Source: Bacteroidota bacterium | Lineage (GTDB): Bacteria; Bacteroidota; Ignavibacteria; Ignavibacteriales; Melioribacteraceae | Reading direction: 5' to 3' | Assembly: GCA_023381535.1 (NCBI GenBank) | Contig: JAMCSN010000262.1 | Coordinates: forward strand, 1 to 5,025 | Length of the DNA stretch: 5,025 bases | Part shown: positions 1 through 5,025 of the stretch, in pieces | How the letters are laid out: every line of letters begins with the position of its first letter | Numbering within the stretch: position 1 is the first letter of the stretch | Program-made: the position numbers and the translations under genes | The notes under the pieces: generated by a model | Seen by the model: the letters and a program-made list of their open reading frames with translations, nothing else | Database searches by the model: none | What the model was told of the DNA's origin: nothing

Positions 1-111
1 GAAAAAAATGGCTTAGGGCCTGATTTAATTATTCAAAATGAGATTGATGGCGACCCTGAGCTAAGAACTTGGATAGAAGAAAAAATGAACCCAAAAGCAG
101 AGAAAAATTAG
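1..111 (+). CDS. C-terminal fragment of an unrecognised protein
   Basis: Frame 1 is open from the first base to a TAG at 109-111, giving the last 36 residues of a gene that starts outside the window. The other two forward frames meet stops within about 25 bases. The fragment is hydrophilic, contains the stretch GDPELRTWIEEKMNPK, and ends in a Lys/Glu-rich tail. It has no cysteines or CxxCH motif, so nothing links it to the cytochrome genes downstream. I do not recognise the family. It lies 133 bases upstream of the next gene, and a candidate promoter sits in that gap, so it is probably not co-transcribed with the cytochrome genes, although no terminator hairpin is visible after its stop. Confidence 0.5.
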   Translation, partial: EKNGLGPDLIIQNEIDGDPELRTWIEEKMNPKAEKN

Positions 112-131
112 AAAAAACTGATGAATCACGG

Positions 132-160
132 TTGCCAAAAAGTTAGAATTCAACTATATT
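132..160 (+). promoter_or_regulatory. Candidate sigma70-type promoter for the cytochrome-porin operon
   Basis: TTGCCA (132-137, five of six matches to TTGACA) and TATATT (155-160, five of six matches to TATAAT) are separated by exactly 17 bases. Transcription from about 167 would leave a leader of roughly 78 bases before the ATG at 245. The position, in the only sizeable gap upstream of the four-gene block, fits. The region is AT-rich, so chance matches are possible, and Bacteroidota-like sigma factors may prefer other boxes. Confidence 0.4.
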
Positions 161-227
161 AAAAGAGATTTAATACGTTCTTTTATTTTATAAAAAGTCA
201 TTAAGCTCCATTAATTAAATTATTTCC

Positions 228-234
228 AAGGAGG
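228..234 (+). promoter_or_regulatory. Strong Shine-Dalgarno for the tetrahaem cytochrome
   Basis: AAGGAGG matches the anti-Shine-Dalgarno consensus fully and lies 10 bases before the ATG at 245, separated by an A-rich spacer. It fixes the start of the first gene. It is much stronger than the sites before the other genes in the window. Confidence 0.85.
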
Positions 235-244
235 AAAAAAAACA

Positions 245-793
245 ATGTTACACAGGAAAGCACTTGTAGTTTTGGTTGCTGTTGCTGCTTATTTCGTTTT
301 GCCTGCCAATAGCAATGCACAAGAAAAAAACAGTTATGAAGGCGTGCAAGTTTGCGGCATGTGCCATAAAACTGAAAAATCGGGAAACCAACTGAAGATT
401 TGGCAGGACAGCAAACATTCGCAGGCTTATAAAACTCTTTTGACTGCAAAGGCAGATGAGATTTCTAAAAAGAAGAGCGGTAAAAAAGCTGTTGAAAATC
501 CTGAATGCTTGAAATGCCACGCATCCGGTTACAATGTTGACAAAGCATTAGTCGGTGCAAAGTTCAAAGTCGAAGACGGCGTTCAGTGCGAAACTTGCCA
601 TGGAGCGGGTTCCGGCTATAAATCTATGAGCGTTATGAAGAACAAAGCTGAAGCCGAAAAGAAAGGATTGGTAATGCATTCTGACATCGAAAAATTCTGT
701 AAGACATGCCATAATCCTGAAAGTCCTTCATACAAAGAATTTAAGTTCCAAGAAATGTGGAAGAAGATTGCACACAAAGTTCCGAAAGGCTAA
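245..793 (+). CDS. Secreted tetrahaem cytochrome c, cytochrome c554-like
   Basis: The 182-residue product is a probable periplasmic electron carrier. Residues 1-25 form a Sec signal peptide (HRK, a hydrophobic core, then NSNA before Q26). Four CxxCH haem sites follow: C37-H41, C88-H92, C115-H119 and C152-H156. The surroundings resemble the cytochrome c554 family (Pfam Cytochrome_C554): a Y-x-G lead-in before the first haem, W53 with SKH58, the CLKCHASG and GVQCETCHGAGS segments, and a final CKTCHNPESPSYK. H58, H145 and H177 are candidate distal ligands, by inference. Family members pass electrons between redox enzymes, as for hydroxylamine oxidoreductase in nitrifiers, but no such enzyme is encoded here. 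It heads a block of porin and multihaem genes, which suggests a role in supplying electrons to, or taking them from, an outer-membrane conduit. The start is fixed by the AAGGAGG at 228-234. The next gene begins 20 bases after its stop. Confidence 0.85.
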   Translation: MLHRKALVVLVAVAAYFVLPANSNAQEKNSYEGVQVCGMCHKTEKSGNQLKIWQDSKHSQAYKTLLTAKADEISKKKSGKKAVENPECLKCHASGYNVDKALVGAKFKVEDGVQCETCHGAGSGYKSMSVMKNKAEAEKKGLVMHSDIEKFCKTCHNPESPSYKEFKFQEMWKKIAHKVPKG

Positions 794-803
794 TACTATT
801 TTC

Positions 804-807
804 AGGG
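804..807 (+). promoter_or_regulatory. Ribosome binding site deciding the porin start
   Basis: AGGG lies six bases before the ATG at 814. It supports that start over the in-frame ATG at 757, which is inside the preceding gene and would add a hydrophilic extension in front of the signal peptide. Confidence 0.55.
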
Positions 808-813
808 CATAAA

Positions 814-2091
814 ATGAAAAAACTATTTTTTACTCTATTGATTTTAAGTCTGCCGTTTATGATTTCGGCCCAGAATCTGAACGGCAGTATTTCTTCCACT
901 TTCTACACCTTCGAAAGATTTGACACCGCTAAAACTTCCGACTCGTTTTTACGAACATATGAAACGCTTGCGCTGAACTTCAATTATCAAACAATCTCGG
1001 TGCGAACCAGAATGAATTATGAAAGCAATATCGGCAACGCATTGGCAAGCGATCCGAGATTGCGTTTCTACGACTTGTATTTTGAAGCGCGCAACATAGT
1101 TGACATGTTTACATTAAAACTCGGACGGCAACCGTTATTCACGCCGGTTGCCGGCGGTTTATTCGACGGGGTTAACCTAAAATTTAAATATGATAACGTT
1201 TCGTTAACAGGTTATTACGGCGGAAATGTTCCGGCGTATCAGAAATTGGAAGTCACCAACGATTTTAAAAACGATTATGTAATCGGCGGAAAGTTCGAAA
1301 TATTTTTTCTTGAACATTTCAATTTTGTATTGGGCTATATTAACAAAAACTTCAAGCCGGTTGATTACAATGCGCTGCGTTTAGATGCTAATCTCGATCC
1401 TGTGACGATCTTAATTCAGCAAAATTCCAATCAGTACAAATTTCTTTCGGCGGACGCTTCATACTTTTTACCCGGGGTTGCAAATATCGATACCCGTTAC
1501 GAGTATGACATGAACTTCCAAACAACTTCAAAGTTTGAGCTTGACGGAAGAGTTCAAGCCACTGACAAGCTTGGCGTAGATGTTTATTATAATTTCCGCG
1601 AACCCAAGATTAGGTACAATTCAATTTTTTCAGTTTTCAATTTTGGCAACTCACAAGAAATTGAAGGCGGCGTTGACTATAAGTTTTGTTCCGACTTAAC
1701 AGTATTTGGAAAATTTGGCAATGTTAAATACGAAGACGATAATTCCCAGCGTCTCAATGTAGGAGTCAATACAAAATACGGAAGCGTCAGCTTCAGAAAA
1801 ACGTTCGGTTATTCGGGAGAACTCAACGGAGTGTCTTTGTACACTGCACACTCGTTTGCTGACGGATTTGTCACCCCGTCATTCGGAATTTCATTTACAA
1901 ATTATAAGCTCGATAAAGATTCCGATCTGAATAACATAACATCGGTTCTTGCCGGCGTAAATTTGCGCCCGTGGCGGAACCTTTCATTCGATCTTCAAGG
2001 GCAATATTTCAACAATAAGATTTACAAAAACGATTACAGAATTCTCTTTAAAGTAAATCACTGGTTTAATCTAATTACTAAAAAATTATGA
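814..2091 (+). CDS. Outer-membrane beta-barrel, putative porin of a porin-cytochrome conduit
   Basis: The 425-residue product starts with a classic signal peptide (MKK, hydrophobic core, ISA before Q20). The rest has no hydrophobic helix. It is a succession of short alternating polar/hydrophobic strands rich in Tyr, Phe, Asn and Gly, as in outer-membrane barrels. A GRQ (104-106) followed by DGV (118-120) resembles the strand-turn motif of several porin families. The C-terminal stretch YRILFKVNHWFNL looks like a closing strand, followed by a short ITKKL tail. It carries no CxxCH, and the mature chain has one cysteine (C292). At about 405 mature residues it is much shorter than MtrB (around 700), closer to the smaller barrels of non-Shewanella conduits. 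Being placed between multihaem genes and overlapping the next one suggests that it sheathes or anchors a cytochrome across the outer membrane. An ordinary diffusion porin is the main alternative. An upstream in-frame ATG at 757 was rejected. Confidence 0.75.
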   Translation: MKKLFFTLLILSLPFMISAQNLNGSISSTFYTFERFDTAKTSDSFLRTYETLALNFNYQTISVRTRMNYESNIGNALASDPRLRFYDLYFEARNIVDMFTLKLGRQPLFTPVAGGLFDGVNLKFKYDNVSLTGYYGGNVPAYQKLEVTNDFKNDYVIGGKFEIFFLEHFNFVLGYINKNFKPVDYNALRLDANLDPVTILIQQNSNQYKFLSADASYFLPGVANIDTRYEYDMNFQTTSKFELDGRVQATDKLGVDVYYNFREPKIRYNSIFSVFNFGNSQEIEGGVDYKFCSDLTVFGKFGNVKYEDDNSQRLNVGVNTKYGSVSFRKTFGYSGELNGVSLYTAHSFADGFVTPSFGISFTNYKLDKDSDLNNITSVLAGVNLRPWRNLSFDLQGQYFNNKIYKNDYRILFKVNHWFNLITKKL

Positions 2092-3296
2092 AGATAAAAT
2101 ATTACTATGCTGCTTTTGCACTTTGTTTGGTTTGCTTTTTGACGATTGCTGCAATTGATAAAAAAGATAACGATGCACCGGGAAAGACAAACAAAGATGT
2201 GATTAAGTTTTCTCATACCGTTCATAAAGACGTTGCCGAATGCACCGATTGTCACACCGGCGTCTCGGAAAGCACTTCATTGAACACGAGATTACTGCCT
2301 GAAAAATCTGTCTGCGCCACATGTCATGATGTCAACGATGAAAAAAATTGCAGCCAATGCCATTATGATAATGTTTACGAACCGTTAATTCAGAAAAAAC
2401 CCGTCATGATTTTTGACCACAAATTCCATTTGACGGATCAAAAACTGGAATGCGTAACATGCCATAAAGGATTGGATAACGTTGCATATAGTTTTGAATC
2501 TCCGAATGTTATTCCGGCAATGTCAACTTGCATGCCGTGTCACAACGGACAATCTGTTGCGAGCAACGTTTGCGAATCATGTCATATCTCAACCGCAAAT
2601 TTGTTGCCCGAAGATCACAAAGAAGTTGGTTTCTTTAAGTCGCATAAATTTCACGCGACTTCGGAAAATGCGCAATGCCAGATGTGCCATGATAATTCGT
2701 TCTGTGAATCATGTCACGCTTCAACAACTATGATTACGGAAAAGAATACTTCAAGAGATTTCTATACTCCTTATTCGCCTCACAAGTTTATTGATAACAC
2801 GAAACAGCAGCAGATTACACGCGTGCACGATTTGAATTATCAATACACGCACGGTATCGACGCAAAAGGCAAAACAACGGAATGTCAAACATGTCATCAG
2901 ACGGAAACATTCTGCGCTCAGTGCCATGAATCCAAAGGCGGCGACTTTGCACTTGAAGGCAACACACCTTCATCGCATAAGCAACCGAATTTTGTTACAA
3001 TTGGCGTTGGTACAGGCGGCGGTCAGCACGCAATACTCGCACGTAGAGATATCGAAAGCTGCGCATCGTGTCACGATGTTCAAGGCGCTGATCCAACTTG
3101 TGTAATGTGTCACGTTGATAACGACGGCATTAAAGGAACAAATCCCAAAACGCATACTGCCAACTTCATGAATAATAAAGACGGCGGAGATTGGCATTCG
3201 GACCGCGGTTCGGTATGTTATGTTTGCCACACTGATGCAAATGCGCATCCCGGCGGTGTGAAAGGAATTGGTTTCTGTGGTTACTGTCATCATTAA
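2088..3296 (+). CDS. Secreted 14-haem cytochrome c
   Basis: The 402-residue product has an N-terminal hydrophobic export segment (about 1-22, probable cleavage near TIAA) with no convincing lipobox, so it is probably soluble in the periplasm or inside the barrel. Fourteen CxxCH sites begin at C52, 76, 88, 122, 148, 162, 197, 206, 266, 276, 325, 338, 377 and 397, about one haem per 27 mature residues. Three HxxH segments each precede a CxxCH by 9-12 residues (H43/H46, H111/H114, H186/H189). This is the arrangement of class III cytochrome c3/c7 modules, in which such histidines act as distal ligands (established for the family, inferred here). Residues 211-265 form a haem-free stretch that splits the protein into groups of eight and six haems. 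The chain ends one residue after the last haem. Its ATG overlaps the porin stop (ATGA), suggesting coupled translation and near-equal output. It plays the part of MtrA in a conduit, though the sequence is not evidently MtrA-like. Confidence 0.85.
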   Translation: MKIKYYYAAFALCLVCFLTIAAIDKKDNDAPGKTNKDVIKFSHTVHKDVAECTDCHTGVSESTSLNTRLLPEKSVCATCHDVNDEKNCSQCHYDNVYEPLIQKKPVMIFDHKFHLTDQKLECVTCHKGLDNVAYSFESPNVIPAMSTCMPCHNGQSVASNVCESCHISTANLLPEDHKEVGFFKSHKFHATSENAQCQMCHDNSFCESCHASTTMITEKNTSRDFYTPYSPHKFIDNTKQQQITRVHDLNYQYTHGIDAKGKTTECQTCHQTETFCAQCHESKGGDFALEGNTPSSHKQPNFVTIGVGTGGGQHAILARRDIESCASCHDVQGADPTCVMCHVDNDGIKGTNPKTHTANFMNNKDGGDWHSDRGSVCYVCHTDANAHPGGVKGIGFCGYCHH

Positions 3297-3312
3297 GAAA
3301 ACTTAACCTCTT

Positions 3313-3318
3313 AGGTAG
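3313..3318 (+). promoter_or_regulatory. Ribosome binding site for the lipoprotein cytochrome
   Basis: AGGTAG is five bases before the ATG at 3322 and supports that start. It is a weaker match than the site before the first gene. Confidence 0.45.
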
Positions 3319-3321
3319 AAC

Positions 3322-4500
3322 ATGAGATATTCAAAATATTATTTTATTACTGTTATAGCGCTTGGATTGATTTCATTTTCATGTAGCGATTTGAAAAATG
3401 ATTTGACTTCGCCAACTCAGCTTGCATTGCACGGTTCAAATGTTCTTAATCAATCGTCTCAAGATTTTCACGGCGTAACGGTTAAGAACAAAGGATTGGA
3501 AAGCTGCAAGCAATGTCACGATGCAAATTTTGACGGCGGAACTGCAAAGGTTAGCTGCGCAACCGCAAATTGCCATCCGACAATAGCTGTTCATCAAACC
3601 GGAATCAGCGATCCCGCGTCTTCCAGTTTTCACGGATTGTTTATTGCGACCAATCATTTGAAGATGAGCGATTGCAGCCAATGTCATGGAAGCAATTTCA
3701 GCGGCGGTACTGCAAGTCCTTCTTGCACGCAGTGTCATACAACAATTGCAGTGCATCAGACCGGTATTGCCGATCCGGCTTCTGCAAATTTTCATGGAAG
3801 ATATGTAGCGTCATTGAATTGGGATATGTCGCAGTGCAAAACTTGTCATGGTAACGATTACGCCGGCGGTGTTGCAAGCACATCGTGCAATTCATGCCAC
3901 AAAAATCCCGGCGGACCGGAAGCGTGCAATACTTGTCACGGAGATTTCAATAATCCGGCATCAATTGCACCGCCTGTTGATTTGAATAGAAGTACAAACA
4001 CTCAAGAGGCCGGCGTTGGAGCGCATTCAACTCACTTGCTAAATGTTAAAGTAACCAGACTGGTTAAATGTAATGAATGCCACACTGTTCCAACTGCTCT
4101 TAATTCTCCGGGACATATTGATACGAACGGGCATGCGGAAGTTATTCTGAATACGAATTACTCAACGTATCAGCTTGGCAACGGAACTTACGATTACACT
4201 ACTAACAAATGTTCCAACACTTACTGCCACGGTAACTTTTCATTTCCGAAAGCAACATCTCAATGGCAGTTTGCGTACACTGCAGATAAAATTGACGGCA
4301 ATAATTTTGCGCCGAAATGGAATCAAGTTGACGGCACACAAGGCAAATGCGGTACGTGTCATGGTTTACCGCCAACGGGACACATGGATTCTGATTTATC
4401 CGGCTGCGCGACTTGTCACATCGGTGTTGTTGATAAATACGGAAACATAATCGATAAGACAAAACACATGGACGGTAAAATCGAAGTCTTTGGAAATTGA
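3322..4500 (+). CDS. Outer-membrane lipoprotein cytochrome c with 11 haem sites (9 CxxCH, 2 CxxxxCH)
   Basis: The 392-residue product has a lipoprotein-type signal ending LISFSC, with C21 as probable lipidated residue followed by SDLKND. SFS is a loose lipobox. CxxCH sites begin at C62, C118, C135, C172, C189, C202, C250, C343 and C362; CxxxxCH sites are C79-H85 and C297-H303. Residues 49-210 are three 54-residue repeats starting at FHG, each with two haem sites plus one extra site in the last copy. Residues about 250-366 have the order CxxCH, CxxxxCH, a Trp-containing segment, CGTCHGLPPTGH, CxxCH, matching the CxxxxCH/CxxCH domain described from Geobacter (TIGR01904 type). As the last gene of the block, 25 bases after the 14-haem gene and before a terminator, it is the best candidate for the outer-face cytochrome contacting an external electron partner. 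Surface exposure is inferred; a periplasm-facing lipoprotein is possible. Confidence 0.82.
   Translation: MRYSKYYFITVIALGLISFSCSDLKNDLTSPTQLALHGSNVLNQSSQDFHGVTVKNKGLESCKQCHDANFDGGTAKVSCATANCHPTIAVHQTGISDPASSSFHGLFIATNHLKMSDCSQCHGSNFSGGTASPSCTQCHTTIAVHQTGIADPASANFHGRYVASLNWDMSQCKTCHGNDYAGGVASTSCNSCHKNPGGPEACNTCHGDFNNPASIAPPVDLNRSTNTQEAGVGAHSTHLLNVKVTRLVKCNECHTVPTALNSPGHIDTNGHAEVILNTNYSTYQLGNGTYDYTTNKCSNTYCHGNFSFPKATSQWQFAYTADKIDGNNFAPKWNQVDGTQGKCGTCHGLPPTGHMDSDLSGCATCHIGVVDKYGNIIDKTKHMDGKIEVFGN
3466..3951 (+). repeat. Three tandem 54-codon repeats inside the lipoprotein cytochrome
   Basis: Units begin at the FHG codons at 3466, 3628 and 3790, exactly 162 bases apart. Each unit runs FHG, a variable segment, CxxCH, (N/D)(F/Y)xGG(T/V)A, a second haem site, then a tail. 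Units one and two share the tail TIAVHQTGI(S/A)DPAS. The third replaces it with NPGGPEACNTCHGDFN and so gains a haem. The second haem site is CATANCH in unit one but CxxCH in units two and three. DNA identity between units is modest because most third positions differ, so the duplication is old and kept at the protein level. Confidence 0.85.
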
Positions 4501-4523
4501 TCCTTACCTTTCTAAGATCAAAG

Positions 4524-4549
4524 GCCCCGGTGAAAATCGGGGCTTTTTT
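4524..4549 (+). terminator. Rho-independent terminator after the cytochrome-porin block
   Basis: GCCCCG (4524-4529) pairs with CGGGGC (4538-4543) around an eight-base loop, followed directly by six T residues (4544-4549). It lies 23 bases after the stop of the lipoprotein cytochrome. It is the only strong hairpin plus T-run noticed in the window and separates the cytochrome-porin block from the CcsA-like gene. Confidence 0.9.
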
Positions 4550-4672
4550 ATTCAACGCTTTTCAGAAAGAATTTAAACCTTAAAAATCTCGGTTTCGGTT
4601 AGATTTTTGACATACTTACTACGGGTAATTCGTTTAAGATTTTCATAATTTTCAATCCAAAAAAGAACATTA

Positions 4673-4700
4673 ATGACGTTTTTGCGGTTTAATATATAAC
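4673..4700 (+). promoter_or_regulatory. Weak candidate promoter for the CcsA-like gene
   Basis: ATGACG (4673-4678, four of six matches to TTGACA) and TATAAC (4695-4700, five of six matches to TATAAT) are 16 bases apart, within the 170-base gap that follows the terminator. This would give a leader of about 14 bases. The match is weak. An exact TTGACA at 4607-4612 has no well-spaced partner box. Confidence 0.22.
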
Positions 4701-4720
4701 CAAACTTGAATGCAGAATAA

Positions 4721-5025
4721 ATGTCACAAACAATAACTACGCTAAATGTCCTGCTGCCGTTGCTGTACTTAACCAGCTTTACGGTCTATCTCTATGATTT
4801 CTTCAAAGAGCAGAAAGCGGTCGGCAACGTTAATAGGATTATTCTATTCATCACTATCATCGTTCACGTTTCATACTTGTTAGCGCTGACTGTTGAATAT
4901 GATCATCCGCCGATTACAACCAAGTTCGAAATATTTTCCATCATCGCGTGTTCAATTGCATTCTCGTATTTCATCCTAGAACTTCTCACTGATATACGCG
5001 GGACCGGTGCATTAGATCGGAAGAG
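4721..5025 (+). CDS. N-terminal fragment of a CcsA/HemX-like cytochrome c assembly membrane protein
   Basis: The frame opens at ATG 4721, directly after an in-frame TAA (4718-4720), and runs off the window after 101 codons. Three hydrophobic helices are visible, at about 7-26, 38-56 and 69-88. The loop between the second and third has HPPITTKFE, resembling the P-x-x-T-x-(F)E stretch in the N-terminal part of HemX/CcsA-type proteins; a TDIRGTG segment follows the third helix. In System II cytochrome c maturation, CcsA/ResC proteins with CcsB carry and attach haem outside the cytoplasmic membrane. The tryptophan-rich haem-handling motif that would settle the family lies beyond the contig end. 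There is no clear Shine-Dalgarno. It has its own transcription unit after the terminator, and its position next to 29 haem sites fits a maturation role. Bases 5014-5025, and thus the last residues DRK, are adapter sequence. Confidence 0.6.
   Translation, partial: MSQTITTLNVLLPLLYLTSFTVYLYDFFKEQKAVGNVNRIILFITIIVHVSYLLALTVEYDHPPITTKFEIFSIIACSIAFSYFILELLTDIRGTGALDRK
5014..5025. other. Residual Illumina adapter at the contig end
   Basis: AGATCGGAAGAG is a 12-base exact match to the start of the standard Illumina adapter and lies flush with the last base of the window. This is sequencing-library sequence left in the assembly, not genomic DNA. Confidence 0.92.

Noticed and set aside
179..196. A/T hairpin CTTTT...AAAAG in the leader of the first gene
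   Set aside because: About five A/T-dominated pairs in very AT-rich DNA with no following T-run. Expected by chance and not a convincing terminator or riboswitch.
757..813. Possible 19-residue N-terminal extension of the porin from an ATG at 757
   Set aside because: It lies inside the tetrahaem cytochrome gene, has no clear ribosome site, and would bury a textbook signal peptide behind a hydrophilic extension. The ATG at 814 has AGGG six bases upstream.
2482..2733. Open frames overlapping the cytochrome genes in other frames and on the minus strand
   Set aside because: They lie wholly within haem-motif coding sequence, have no ribosome sites or recognisable domains, and their Cys/His/Arg-rich composition follows from the CxxCH codons read out of frame.
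3306..3316. Small hairpin ACCT-CTT-AGGT covering the ribosome site of the lipoprotein cytochrome
   Set aside because: The stem is only four pairs with a three-base loop and does not extend outward (A-A mismatch). Too weak to propose regulation.
2088..4500. Regularly spaced TGxxxxxxTGTCAY motifs looking like a DNA repeat or CRISPR-like array
   Set aside because: These are the codons of CxxCH haem sites, irregularly spaced and varied at the DNA level. They are a protein-level, not a DNA-level, signal.
4607..4612. Exact TTGACA as a -35 box for the CcsA-like gene
   Set aside because: No acceptable -10 box 16-18 bases downstream. The nearest TAAGAT is 22 bases away.

Overview
The window is a contig end from an AT-rich Gram-negative bacterium. 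Three of the four central genes encode multihaem c-type cytochromes and the fourth an outer-membrane beta-barrel. The protein style (SFSC-type lipobox, short A-rich intergenic gaps, a CxxxxCH/CxxCH cytochrome domain first described in Geobacter, a HemX/CcsA-like maturation gene) suggests the Ignavibacteriota/Bacteroidota-Chlorobiota side of the tree. That placement is inference; no marker gene is present.

Layout. Positions 1-111 are the last 36 codons of an unrecognised gene. Positions 112-244 hold a plausible sigma70-type promoter (132-160) and a strong Shine-Dalgarno (228-234). Four tightly packed plus-strand genes follow: a secreted tetrahaem cytochrome of the c554 type (245-793); an outer-membrane porin-like barrel (814-2091); a 14-haem secreted cytochrome (2088-3296, start overlapping the previous stop as ATGA); and an 11-haem lipoprotein cytochrome (3322-4500) made of three 54-residue repeats plus a Geobacter-type CxxxxCH/CxxCH domain. 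An intrinsic terminator (4524-4549) closes the unit. After it, from 4721, begins the N-terminal part of a membrane protein resembling the CcsA/HemX cytochrome c assembly family, cut off by the contig end.

How they could work together. The set matches the logic of a porin-cytochrome conduit for extracellular electron transfer: a periplasmic carrier (tetrahaem), a cytochrome feeding or filling the barrel (14 haems), the barrel itself, and an outer lipoprotein cytochrome (11 haems). In total 29 haem-binding motifs are encoded in about 4.3 kb. The neighbouring CcsA-like gene would serve covalent haem attachment. The direction of electron flow and the terminal partner cannot be read from the sequence.

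The last 12 bases (5014-5025) are identical to the start of the common Illumina adapter. They should be treated as non-genomic; the last three residues of the CcsA-like fragment are therefore artefactual.
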